Assembly (NCBI GenBank): GCA_905208975.1
Contig: CAJLRE010000024.1
Coordinates: forward strand, 1 to 22,042
DNA: 22,042 bases
Origin: an uncultured Collinsella sp.
Lineage (GTDB): Bacteria > Actinomycetota > Coriobacteriia > Coriobacteriales > Coriobacteriaceae
Direction of reading: 5' to 3'
Part shown: positions 1 to 5,704 of the stretch, piece by piece
How the letters are laid out: each line of letters begins with the position of its first letter
Position numbering within the stretch: the stretch's first letter is position 1
The notes under the pieces: model-generated
Told to the model about the DNA's origin: nothing
Databases searched by the model: none
The model's input: only the letters and a program-made list of their open reading frames with translations
Translations under genes and position numbers: made by a program

Positions 1-533
1 GCGAAAGCCTTGCCGTGGCGAGCCTCGTCGCGAGCCATCTCGTGCACGGTGTCGTGGATGGCATCGAGGCCTGCGGCCTTGGCGCGCTTGGCAAGATCGG
101 TCTTGCCGGCGGTGGCGCCGTTCTCGGCCTCAACGCGCATTTCGAGGTTCTTCTTGGTGGAGTCGGTCACGACCTCGCCCAGGAGCTCAGCGAACTTGGC
201 GGCGTGCTCGGCCTCCTCGTGGGCAGCCTTCTCCCAGTACAGGCCGATCTCGGGATAGCCCTCGCGATGAGCGACGCGAGCCATGGCCAGGTACATACCG
301 ACCTCAGAGCACTCGCCCTCAAAGTTGGCGCGCAGATCGGCAACGATGTCCTCGGAGACGCCCTCCATCTTGGCGACGCCCACGACGTGCTCGGCAGCCC
401 ACTCGAGCTGGCCCTCCTCCTGCTTCAGGAAGCGAGAGCCGGGAACGCCGCACTGGGGGCACTTGAAATCCTCGGGCAGCTGGTCGCCGTCGAACTCTTC
501 CACATAACCGCAAACGGGGCAAACAAACTTCAT
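1..533 (-). CDS. Reverse rubrerythrin (NADH peroxidase-type), C-terminus outside window
   Basis: Read on the minus strand from ATG at 533, this gives 177 residues and runs off the left edge, so the C-terminus is missing. An N-terminal rubredoxin-like domain has two CxxC pairs (C5/C8 and C25/C28). A ferritin-like diiron domain follows, with E74, an ExxH motif at E107-H110 and a second ExxH in the segment DEARHGKAF near the edge. This order, rubredoxin first, is that of reverse rubrerythrins, which use NAD(P)H-derived electrons to reduce hydrogen peroxide in the cytoplasm of anaerobes. Such proteins are often annotated NADH peroxidase. The Shine-Dalgarno AAAGGA lies just upstream of the ATG. 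The gene is divergent from the alcohol dehydrogenase. The family call is firm; the exact electron donor cannot be seen. Confidence 0.93.
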   Translation of the reverse strand, partial: MKFVCPVCGYVEEFDGDQLPEDFKCPQCGVPGSRFLKQEEGQLEWAAEHVVGVAKMEGVSEDIVADLRANFEGECSEVGMYLAMARVAHREGYPEIGLYWEKAAHEEAEHAAKFAELLGEVVTDSTKKNLEMRVEAENGATAGKTDLAKRAKAAGLDAIHDTVHEMARDEARHGKAF

Positions 534-617
534 GATTCGATCCTTTCGATCGATGGCGATGGTGCGCTCGTCCGGTCCCGTAAGGGCCCTCTCCGGACGT
601 GCGTCTTGACGGGTTCT

Positions 618-645
618 ATTATCCATAAATGAGACCGAATGTGAA
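618..645 (-). promoter_or_regulatory. Predicted promoter of the rubrerythrin gene
   Basis: On the minus strand TTCACA (640-645) and GATAAT (618-623) are 16 bases apart, each one mismatch from the sigma70 consensus. Transcription would start near 611 and leave a leader of about 80 bases before the ATG at 533. The leader has no clear hairpin switch. This is a prediction from sequence only. Confidence 0.55.
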
Positions 646-692
646 GCCTATTAGGAATGATTTTTAATAAAACAATTTAAGCATGTGTAGAT

Positions 693-770
693 GTTGATTG
701 ATTAACGATTGCTAGACCTCGTGCGACCTCCGATGAGTACAATCGGTCGAGCAAATGTTGACCAATCAAC
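693..770 (+). promoter_or_regulatory. Two matching palindromes, candidate operators of the adh-aldh pair
   Basis: GTTGATTGATTAAC (693-706) and GTTGACCAATCAAC (757-770) share the dyad pattern GTTGA-N4-TNAAC and are 64 bases apart centre to centre. A -10-like TACAAT sits between them at 738-743, which places the second palindrome just after the likely transcription start, a usual repressor position. The Shine-Dalgarno AAGGAG follows at 776-781. No regulator gene for this site is recognisable nearby. The palindromes are seen directly; the operator role is inferred. Confidence 0.5.
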
Positions 771-789
771 AAATGAAGGAGCTTCCTTT

Positions 790-2010
790 ATGCATCTAGC
801 CCGCCGCGCCTGGTGCCGAACGTATCAAACGGTTTTTCGCATCGCATTGCCGGTGCTGCCCTATACCGAGCCACGCATTTTAGAGCACGCTGAGGAAGTG
901 CCCGCAGTGCTTCAAAAGCGTTCAATACACCATGTTCTTATCGTGACAGATCCCGGCATTGCCCGTCTGGGGCTCACGGCACCGCTCGAGACAGCGCTCG
1001 CGTCCAAGGGAATTAGCGCTGCGGTCTATGCCGAAACGCGTGCGAACCCCACGGTCTCAAACGTGGAGGAAGCGGCATCTCTGTATCGAGAGAGCGCCTG
1101 CCAGGCCATTATCGGCTTTGGCGGCGGTTCGGCCATGGACTGCGCCAAGGGCGTGGGCGCGCGCATCGCGCAGCCAAAGAAGCCCATCAACAAGATGCGC
1201 GGCCTGTTGCGTATCCATCGTCGCCTGCCGCTGCTCATCGCCGTTCCCACCACGGCGGGCACGGGAAGCGAGGTCACGCTTGCAGCGGTAATTACCGACG
1301 ACGAGACGCACTACAAGTATCCCATTAACGACTTTGTGCTGATCCCGCGCTTTGCGGTGCACGACCCCGAGTTTACGCGCGGCCTGCCCGCCTCCATTAC
1401 GGGGCAAACGGGCATGGACGCCCTGACGCATGCCGTCGAGGCCTTTATCGGGCGCAGCACCACGCCCTATACGCGCAAGATGGCGCGCCAGGCGGTGCAG
1501 CTCATCCACGACAATTTGCTCGAGGCCTATGAGTGCGGTGGCAACATGCGTGCGCGCCGCAATATGCTTTCGGCGGCGTATAAAGCGGGCGTTGCCTTTA
1601 CGCGCTCTTATGTTGGATACGTCCATGCCATCGCGCACAGCCTGGGCGGGCGTTACGGGATTCCCCACGGCTTGGCCAACGCCATCATCCTGCCGCACAT
1701 GCTTCGCGCCTATGGCGAAGCTGCTGCTCCCAAGCTCGCCGATCTCGCCCGCATGGCCGGCATTGCGCCGGCTAATGCGCTGGACAACGTGGCTGCTGAG
1801 GCCTTTATCGATTGGGTCGACCGCATGAACGCCGCCTTGGGCATACCCAAATATGTGACGGGCATTCGCCGCTCCGACATTCCTGAGATGGCGGCGCATG
1901 CCGATGCCGAGGCCAATCCCCTGTACCCCGTTCCGCTTTTAATGGACCGTTTGGAGCTCGAGCATATGTACGAGGTCGTTGCGGGTGGTATGTTTGAAGA
2001 CGAGAACTAG
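790..2010 (+). CDS. Iron-containing alcohol dehydrogenase
   Basis: This 406-residue protein belongs to the group III (iron-dependent) alcohol dehydrogenases, which interconvert aldehydes or ketones and alcohols with NAD(P)H in the cytoplasm. Visible motifs are the nucleotide-binding GFGGGSAMD (109-117), TTAGTGSEVT, and the metal ligands D210, H214, H279 and H293. The ligand spacing matches that of FucO (D196, H200, H263, H277). The ATG at 790 is preferred because AAGGAG lies 8 bases upstream; an in-frame TTG at 709 lacks a Shine-Dalgarno sequence and would run through the palindromes. The next gene, an aldehyde dehydrogenase, begins 8 bases after the stop, so the two probably form an operon that oxidises or reduces an aldehyde both ways. 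The substrate cannot be told from sequence. Confidence 0.93.
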   Translation: MHLARRAWCRTYQTVFRIALPVLPYTEPRILEHAEEVPAVLQKRSIHHVLIVTDPGIARLGLTAPLETALASKGISAAVYAETRANPTVSNVEEAASLYRESACQAIIGFGGGSAMDCAKGVGARIAQPKKPINKMRGLLRIHRRLPLLIAVPTTAGTGSEVTLAAVITDDETHYKYPINDFVLIPRFAVHDPEFTRGLPASITGQTGMDALTHAVEAFIGRSTTPYTRKMARQAVQLIHDNLLEAYECGGNMRARRNMLSAAYKAGVAFTRSYVGYVHAIAHSLGGRYGIPHGLANAIILPHMLRAYGEAAAPKLADLARMAGIAPANALDNVAAEAFIDWVDRMNAALGIPKYVTGIRRSDIPEMAAHADAEANPLYPVPLLMDRLELEHMYEVVAGGMFEDEN

Positions 2011-2018
2011 GAGGGCCC

Positions 2019-3398
2019 ATGAACACCGAGGAAATCGCGCGCATCGTTGCCGATCAGCGCGCCTACTTTAAGACGCACGCCACGTTTGATGTCGATGCTC
2101 GACGTCGTGCGCTCGTGAGTTTACGCGATGCGGTGCGGGCCCACGAGGCCGATATTGCCCATGCGCTCAAGACCGATTTGGGTAAGTCACATGACGAGGC
2201 GTATATGTGCGAGATCGGCACCTCGCTTTCCGAGATTCGACATCAGATTGCGCATGTGGCCCGATGGAGCCGTGCCCACTTGCGCCCGTGCGACCTCGCC
2301 AATGCTATTAGTGTGTGCAAGACGCAGTCCGTGCCCTATGGCGTCACACTCATCATGGCTCCGTGGAACTACCCGTTTTTGCTGACGCTCGAGCCGCTCG
2401 CTGGCGCTCTTGCCGCGGGCAACACCGTGGTCATCAAGCCGAGTGCCTATGCTCCGGCATCGAGCGCAGTGCTCAAGCAAATCTGCGAAGAAGCGTTTGA
2501 TTCGCGCCTGGTGGCAGTTGTCGAAGGCGGGCGCGCCGAGAACGAAGCGCTGCTCGACGAGTGCTGGGACAAGATTTTCTTTACCGGTAGCGTTCCGGTC
2601 GGCAAGCTCGTTATGGAGCGTGCAAGTAAAAACCTTACGCCCGTGACGCTTGAGCTGGGCGGAAAGAGTCCCTGCATCGTGGATGCGACGGCTAACTTGA
2701 AGGTCGCGGCACGCCGTATCGCCTTTGGTAAATGGCTCAACGTGGGGCAGACCTGCGTGGCGCCCGACTACCTGCTGGTCGATACGCGCGTGCACGACGA
2801 GCTGCTGGGTCTCATCAAGGAGGAGGCCCGCCGTATGTTTGGAGAGCATCCGCTCGATAACGAGGATTACGGGCATATCGTCAACGCCAAGCATTTTGCG
2901 CGCGTGCGCGGGCTGATCGATCCCGATAAGGTCGTGCTTGGAGGCGCCGCGCGCGAGGCTTCGCTCAAGATCGAGCCGACGATTTTGGACGGCGTGTCCC
3001 CCGATGACGCCGTGATGCAAGAGGAGATTTTCGGCCCCATCTTGCCGGTGCTGTCGTTTGAGAGCCTAGACGAGGCCGAGACGTTTATTACGGATCGTCC
3101 GACGCCGCTGGCCCTGTATATCTTTAGCCAAGACCGTGAGGTTCAGCAGCGCTTTGTGCGTTACGTGTCCTTTGGTGGTGGCTGTGTTAATGACACCATT
3201 ATGCATTTGGCCACGAGCCATATGGGCTTTGGCGGCATGGGGGCGAGCGGTATGGGACAGTACCATGGACGCGAGAGCTTCGATACGTTTAGCCACAAGA
3301 AGAGCATCGTGAACAAGGCAACGTGGCTGGACGTGCCGTTTCGCTATGCCCCTTACGCAAGCTGGAAGCACAAGTTCGTGCGCATGTTTGTGCATTAG
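2019..3398 (+). CDS. Aldehyde dehydrogenase, class 3-like
   Basis: This 459-residue protein oxidises aldehydes to carboxylates with NAD(P)+. The motifs include APWNYPF, the cofactor-binding KPSAYAPASS, FFTGSVPVGK, the general base E212 in LELGGKSP and the catalytic C246 in GQTCVAP. Their 34-residue spacing is usual for the superfamily. The short length and the C-terminal pattern SHMGFGGMGASGMGQYHG fit the class 3 / AlkH / YwdH-like branch rather than the longer 490-500 residue enzymes or the CoA-acylating type. AGGAGG, overlapping the stop of the upstream alcohol dehydrogenase, lies 5 bases before the ATG, so translation may be coupled. A weak hairpin terminator follows. Likely roles are aldehyde detoxification or alcohol-to-acid conversion; the substrate is unknown. 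Confidence 0.93.
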   Translation: MNTEEIARIVADQRAYFKTHATFDVDARRRALVSLRDAVRAHEADIAHALKTDLGKSHDEAYMCEIGTSLSEIRHQIAHVARWSRAHLRPCDLANAISVCKTQSVPYGVTLIMAPWNYPFLLTLEPLAGALAAGNTVVIKPSAYAPASSAVLKQICEEAFDSRLVAVVEGGRAENEALLDECWDKIFFTGSVPVGKLVMERASKNLTPVTLELGGKSPCIVDATANLKVAARRIAFGKWLNVGQTCVAPDYLLVDTRVHDELLGLIKEEARRMFGEHPLDNEDYGHIVNAKHFARVRGLIDPDKVVLGGAAREASLKIEPTILDGVSPDDAVMQEEIFGPILPVLSFESLDEAETFITDRPTPLALYIFSQDREVQQRFVRYVSFGGGCVNDTIMHLATSHMGFGGMGASGMGQYHGRESFDTFSHKKSIVNKATWLDVPFRYAPYASWKHKFVRMFVH

Positions 3399-3424
3399 AA
3401 TCAGATGACATAGGGATAAACAAA

Positions 3425-3456
3425 GTGGCCGCCCCCGCGTAAGCGAAGACGGCCAT
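3425..3456 (+). terminator. Imperfect hairpin after the aldehyde dehydrogenase
   Basis: GTGGCCG (3425-3431) pairs with CGGCCAT (3450-3456), and an inner CGC/GCG closes the GTAA loop. The hairpin is followed by only three T residues, so it is a weak intrinsic terminator at best. Confidence 0.45.
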
Positions 3457-3464
3457 TTCTCACG

Positions 3465-3644
3465 ATGAAAACGTGTATCGGAGTTGGCAAGACCCGCTGC
3501 CACGGGTGCCATCCGTGTTCCTATCTTATCTGCAAGCGTTCCGTTGCGCAAGCGTTGCGGCAAACGATTGAAAGACGCAGACAGGATGAATTTGTGTCCG
3601 CACGGGCCCGTAGACTTCTCAACTACGTTGTGGATGCTCGCTAA
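3465..3644 (+). CDS. Possible small Cys-rich protein
   Basis: This is a 59-residue ORF that I do not recognise. Five cysteines and two histidines lie in the first 23 residues (C4, C12, H13, C15, H16, C18, C23), a density suggestive of zinc or another metal site. The remainder is Arg-rich and probably helical (ALRQTIERRRQDEF). No Shine-Dalgarno sequence precedes the ATG and the ORF starts only 9 bases after the hairpin at 3425-3456, so it may be leaderless or not translated. It ends 18 bases before the interrupted small ORF at 3663. It could be a genuine short gene or chance coding potential. Confidence 0.35.
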   Translation: MKTCIGVGKTRCHGCHPCSYLICKRSVAQALRQTIERRRQDEFVSARARRLLNYVVDAR

Positions 3645-3662
3645 TCGGTAATGGAGGCGCAC

Positions 3663-3842
3663 GTGTTTGATGACGATGACCTGTTCGATCTGACAGACGA
3701 TCCGTTTGAGTAGGATATGCTACTCGATGACGATGAGTTGGAGCAGGACCGTAAGAAGCAAAAGGATAAGAACGCCCGGGGTAAAGGTTCGAATAAAAAG
3801 GACAAGCGTCGCCGAGGTCTGTTCGGCGGGCTCTTTGGGTGA
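3663..3842 (+). pseudogene. Small acidic/basic protein interrupted by an in-frame TAG
   Basis: From GTG at 3663, with GGAGG 5 bases upstream, the frame reads 16 codons of an acidic peptide (VFDDDDLFDLTDDPFE), meets TAG at 3711-3713, and then continues open for 42 codons to TGA at 3840-3842. The downstream part stays protein-like: acidic (LLDDDELEQD), then Lys/Arg-rich, ending KKDKRRRGLFGGLFG, a basic stretch plus a Gly-Phe tail that could touch membranes or nucleic acid. Codon bias and acidic composition match on both sides of the stop, so a recent nonsense change in a roughly 59-residue gene is the simplest reading. ATG at 3717, 3 bases after the TAG, could allow reinitiation of a 41-residue product. 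I do not recognise a family. Confidence 0.5.
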
Positions 3843-3868
3843 CTGTCTCATCGCCGCGTCTGTATACT
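3839..3868 (+). promoter_or_regulatory. Predicted promoter of the metallophosphoesterase gene
   Basis: TATACT (3863-3868) is a good -10. GTGACT (3839-3844), 18 bases upstream, is a weak -35. The start codon at 3909 lies about 35 bases after the expected transcription start. Confidence 0.4.
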
Positions 3869-3908
3869 AAACAGGTCTTATACGCGTTGCGAAATGAGGA
3901 CAGAGACG

Positions 3909-4454
3909 ATGATGTGGTTTACCGCCGACCTGCACCTGGGCGATACGAATATCTTGCACGACATGGATCGACCGTTTGATTCAGTCGAGGAGATGAACCG
4001 CAAGGTCATCGATGCCATCAATGAGTGCGTGGCTGTGGACGACCGCCTCTATATCTTGGGAGACTTTACCTATCGTTTGCCCCTGGTGGAGGCGGTGCGC
4101 CTGCGCGAGCGCATCGAATGTCAGAACGTAACGCTCATCCGCGGTAACCATGACGACGACTGGGAAGATCCAGACGCGCCGCACATTTGGGATGAGGTGC
4201 GCGATTATCTGGAGGTCGCCCCCGGTTACGCTAAGGGCCATCGCCTGGTAATGAGCCATTACCCCATGCTCAGCTGGAATGGCAAGGCGCGCGGCGCCAT
4301 CATGCTGCACGGGCACATTCACAGCAGGGGAGACCGCACCAACGCGCGCAATCGCGATCGCGAGCGCCCAGTCCTTCGCTACGACGTTGGCCTCGATGCC
4401 AACAACTACAAGCCCGTTAGCCGCGACCAGATCCTGGGCTTCTTTGGACTCTAG
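3909..4454 (+). CDS. Calcineurin-like metallophosphoesterase, small stand-alone type
   Basis: This 181-residue protein is almost only the catalytic domain. The dimetal-site motifs appear in the expected order: D7-x-H9 in TADLHLGD, GD at 51-52, GNHD at 79-82, H117 in SHYP and GHIH at 135-138. Enzymes of this family hydrolyse phosphomonoesters or diesters, and the substrate of this small single-domain branch is generally not known. ATG at 3909 is chosen because GAGGA lies 8 bases upstream; an ATG at 3894 overlaps that site and one at 3912 is possible. The gene has its own promoter and a strong terminator, so it is probably monocistronic. No signal peptide is seen, suggesting a cytoplasmic location. 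Confidence 0.9.
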   Translation: MMWFTADLHLGDTNILHDMDRPFDSVEEMNRKVIDAINECVAVDDRLYILGDFTYRLPLVEAVRLRERIECQNVTLIRGNHDDDWEDPDAPHIWDEVRDYLEVAPGYAKGHRLVMSHYPMLSWNGKARGAIMLHGHIHSRGDRTNARNRDRERPVLRYDVGLDANNYKPVSRDQILGFFGL

Positions 4455-4474
4455 CTGTAAGTGCAGGTAGAATG

Positions 4475-4509
4475 AACGCGCCGCGCGGATGGTCTGCACG
4501 GCGCGTTTT
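4475..4509 (+). terminator. Intrinsic terminator after the metallophosphoesterase
   Basis: AACGCGCCG (4475-4483) pairs perfectly with CGGCGCGTT (4499-4507), leaving a 15-base loop, and is followed by TT. It separates the phosphoesterase from the antiterminator gene. Confidence 0.75.
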
Positions 4510-4527
4510 AGTAGGAGCGATGATTCC

Positions 4528-5364
4528 ATGAGGGCTATCCAGCGCATTAACCACAACGCTGCCATCTGCGAAGATGGCGCGGGGCGTCAGCTTATCGCGC
4601 TGGGCCGCGGTATCGGCTTTGGCGATATGCCGCATGAGGTCGACCTGGATGTCATCACGCGTACCTTTTACGGCATCGATTCAAAGTACCTGGCGTTTAT
4701 CGATGAGGTCGACCCCGAGGTGCTGGAGTCTTCTGCTCAGCTGGCCGATATCGCGACCGGACAGCTTTCGTACGAATTGAGTCCTAACCTTCCCATTACA
4801 TTGGCAGACCATATTCAGTTTGCCATTAAGCGCGCCCGCGAACACATGGTGGTGTCGTTGCCGCTTGAGCGCGATCTTGAGCAGCTGCATCCCATCGAAT
4901 ACCGCTTGGGCGAGCTGGCTGTTCGCGGTATCCAGAAGAGCTTTCATGTGCGCATGCCCCGAAGCGAGGCCGCGGGCATTGCCATGTCGATTGTCAACGC
5001 ATCGGTTAAGCCGAGCGAGCGGCGCGTGCTTGCCGAGCAGCACGAGGAGCGACTGCTCGATATGACGGTCGTGATTATTCAAGAAGAGTTGGGTGTGACG
5101 GTCGATCGCTCGTCGTTCGCCTTTGCCCGCTTTGCCACTCATGTGCGCTATCTGCTCGACCGCGTGGCAAAGAAAGAGCCGATCGATACCGAGAACTCCG
5201 GTCTTTACGACGTGCTCGTGGAGCAGTATCCGGCGGCATCGCGTTGCGCTCACCGTGTCGACGATCTGATTCAAGAGACCTTTGGCGAGCCATTGGCCCA
5301 AGAGGAGCTCGTCTATCTGATCATGCATGTGAATCGCGTGGCTTCTGTCCACTCGGATAAATAG
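4528..5364 (+). CDS. LicT/BglG-family transcription antiterminator
   Basis: This 278-residue protein has the usual length of the family. Residues 1-56 form the RNA-binding CAT domain (MRAIQRINHNAA, ALGRGIGFG). PRD1 spans about 65-170 and PRD2 about 171-278. Family members bind a RAT hairpin in nascent leader RNA and stop terminator formation; PRD phosphorylation by the sugar EII and HPr sets their activity. Comparison with LicT (H100, H159, H207, H269) places the conserved histidines at H95, H205 and H267. The second PRD1 position holds S154 instead of His (IAMSIVNA). ATG 4528 is chosen because AGGAG lies 11 bases upstream and the CAT domain begins exactly here. The target RAT and the cognate EIIBC gene lie immediately downstream. 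Confidence 0.93.
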   Translation: MRAIQRINHNAAICEDGAGRQLIALGRGIGFGDMPHEVDLDVITRTFYGIDSKYLAFIDEVDPEVLESSAQLADIATGQLSYELSPNLPITLADHIQFAIKRAREHMVVSLPLERDLEQLHPIEYRLGELAVRGIQKSFHVRMPRSEAAGIAMSIVNASVKPSERRVLAEQHEERLLDMTVVIIQEELGVTVDRSSFAFARFATHVRYLLDRVAKKEPIDTENSGLYDVLVEQYPAASRCAHRVDDLIQETFGEPLAQEELVYLIMHVNRVASVHSDK

Positions 5365-5392
5365 GCTCTCTGGTATTTCCTTTCCGTCATGG

Positions 5393-5429
5393 CGACCGTT
5401 CGCGGGTCGTTTGCTACCGTTCGTCGGTA
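5393..5429 (+). repeat. Two tandem dyads upstream of the PTS promoter
   Basis: The dyads CGACCGTTCGCGGGTCG (5393-5409) and TACCGTTCGTCGGTA (5415-5429) share ACCGTTCG and are each self-complementary at the ends. They lie about 30-70 bases upstream of the -10 TATACT, where an activator or catabolite regulator could bind. As RNA, either would fold only into a short hairpin without a T run. Confidence 0.45.
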
Positions 5430-5459
5430 ATCTGAGCCGCAACGAACGCATCTGCCGCA

Positions 5460-5465
5460 TATACT
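5460..5465 (+). promoter_or_regulatory. -10 element of the PTS leader promoter
   Basis: TATACT is one mismatch from consensus and would start RNA near 5472, just before the RAT at 5478. No convincing -35 is visible, in keeping with a promoter that needs an activator. Confidence 0.45.
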
Positions 5466-5477
5466 CGCCGTGTGTTG

Positions 5478-5513
5478 GGTGTTACTCACGGCGCAGCTCC
5501 GAGAGGCACTACC
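5478..5513 (+). promoter_or_regulatory. RAT: LicT-type ribonucleic antiterminator
   Basis: GGTGTTACT at the 5' side and AGGCACTACC at the 3' side reproduce the conserved arms of BglG/LicT RAT elements (consensus of the type GGNTNGTTACT and AGGCAAAACC). Outer GG/CC pairs close the hairpin. The loop region is some 7 bases longer than in the B. subtilis element. The 3' arm overlaps the 5' arm of the terminator beginning at 5508, so the two folds exclude each other, as expected for this switch. The gene for the matching antiterminator ends about 110 bases upstream. Confidence 0.8.
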
Positions 5514-5566
5514 GATTCTGCCGAGACCATAATTGGGTCTCTGTCGGTTGTGCGCGGGGCTTTTTT
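5508..5566 (+). terminator. RAT-controlled leader terminator of the PTS operon
   Basis: ACTACCGA (5508-5515) pairs with TCGGTTGT and GAGACC (5523-5528) with GGTCTC, giving a two-part stem with an internal loop. A GC-rich stretch and six T residues (5561-5566) follow. It shares bases 5508-5513 with the RAT. The first T comes 10 bases after the stem, which is longer than usual. Confidence 0.65.
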
Positions 5567-5704
5567 CATGTCGATCCACCCGGGAATCACATGCAAATCA
5601 ATCTCTTGCCAACTGGTATCGCGCGCTGCGCAGGCGCGAGCGGAATCGTGCGTCTTGGTGCCGTGAAGTCCCACGGCCTTTAGTTGGAAGAGAAGGGATT
5701 CGAC

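Noticed and set aside
15..632. Plus-strand 205-codon open frame over the rubrerythrin gene
   Set aside because: It is antisense to a protein with clear rubredoxin and diiron motifs, and its own translation has no recognisable domain.
709..789. Alcohol dehydrogenase start at the TTG at 709
   Set aside because: It would add 27 residues with no family match, lacks a Shine-Dalgarno sequence, and would place the start before the promoter-like TACAAT and the second palindrome.
1057..1899. Minus-strand 280-codon open frame over the alcohol dehydrogenase
   Set aside because: The opposite strand encodes all metal ligands of the iron alcohol dehydrogenase family; the antisense frame is a GC-rich by-product.
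3066..3662. Minus-strand 198-codon frame across the aldehyde dehydrogenase end and the spacer
   Set aside because: More than half is antisense to the dehydrogenase and no domain or ribosome site supports it.
5660..5680. Hairpin GCCGTG/CACGGC ahead of the EIIBC gene as a second terminator
   Set aside because: The stem is only six bases and the tail has three T residues at most; it lies just before the ribosome site and is more likely chance or a minor leader structure.
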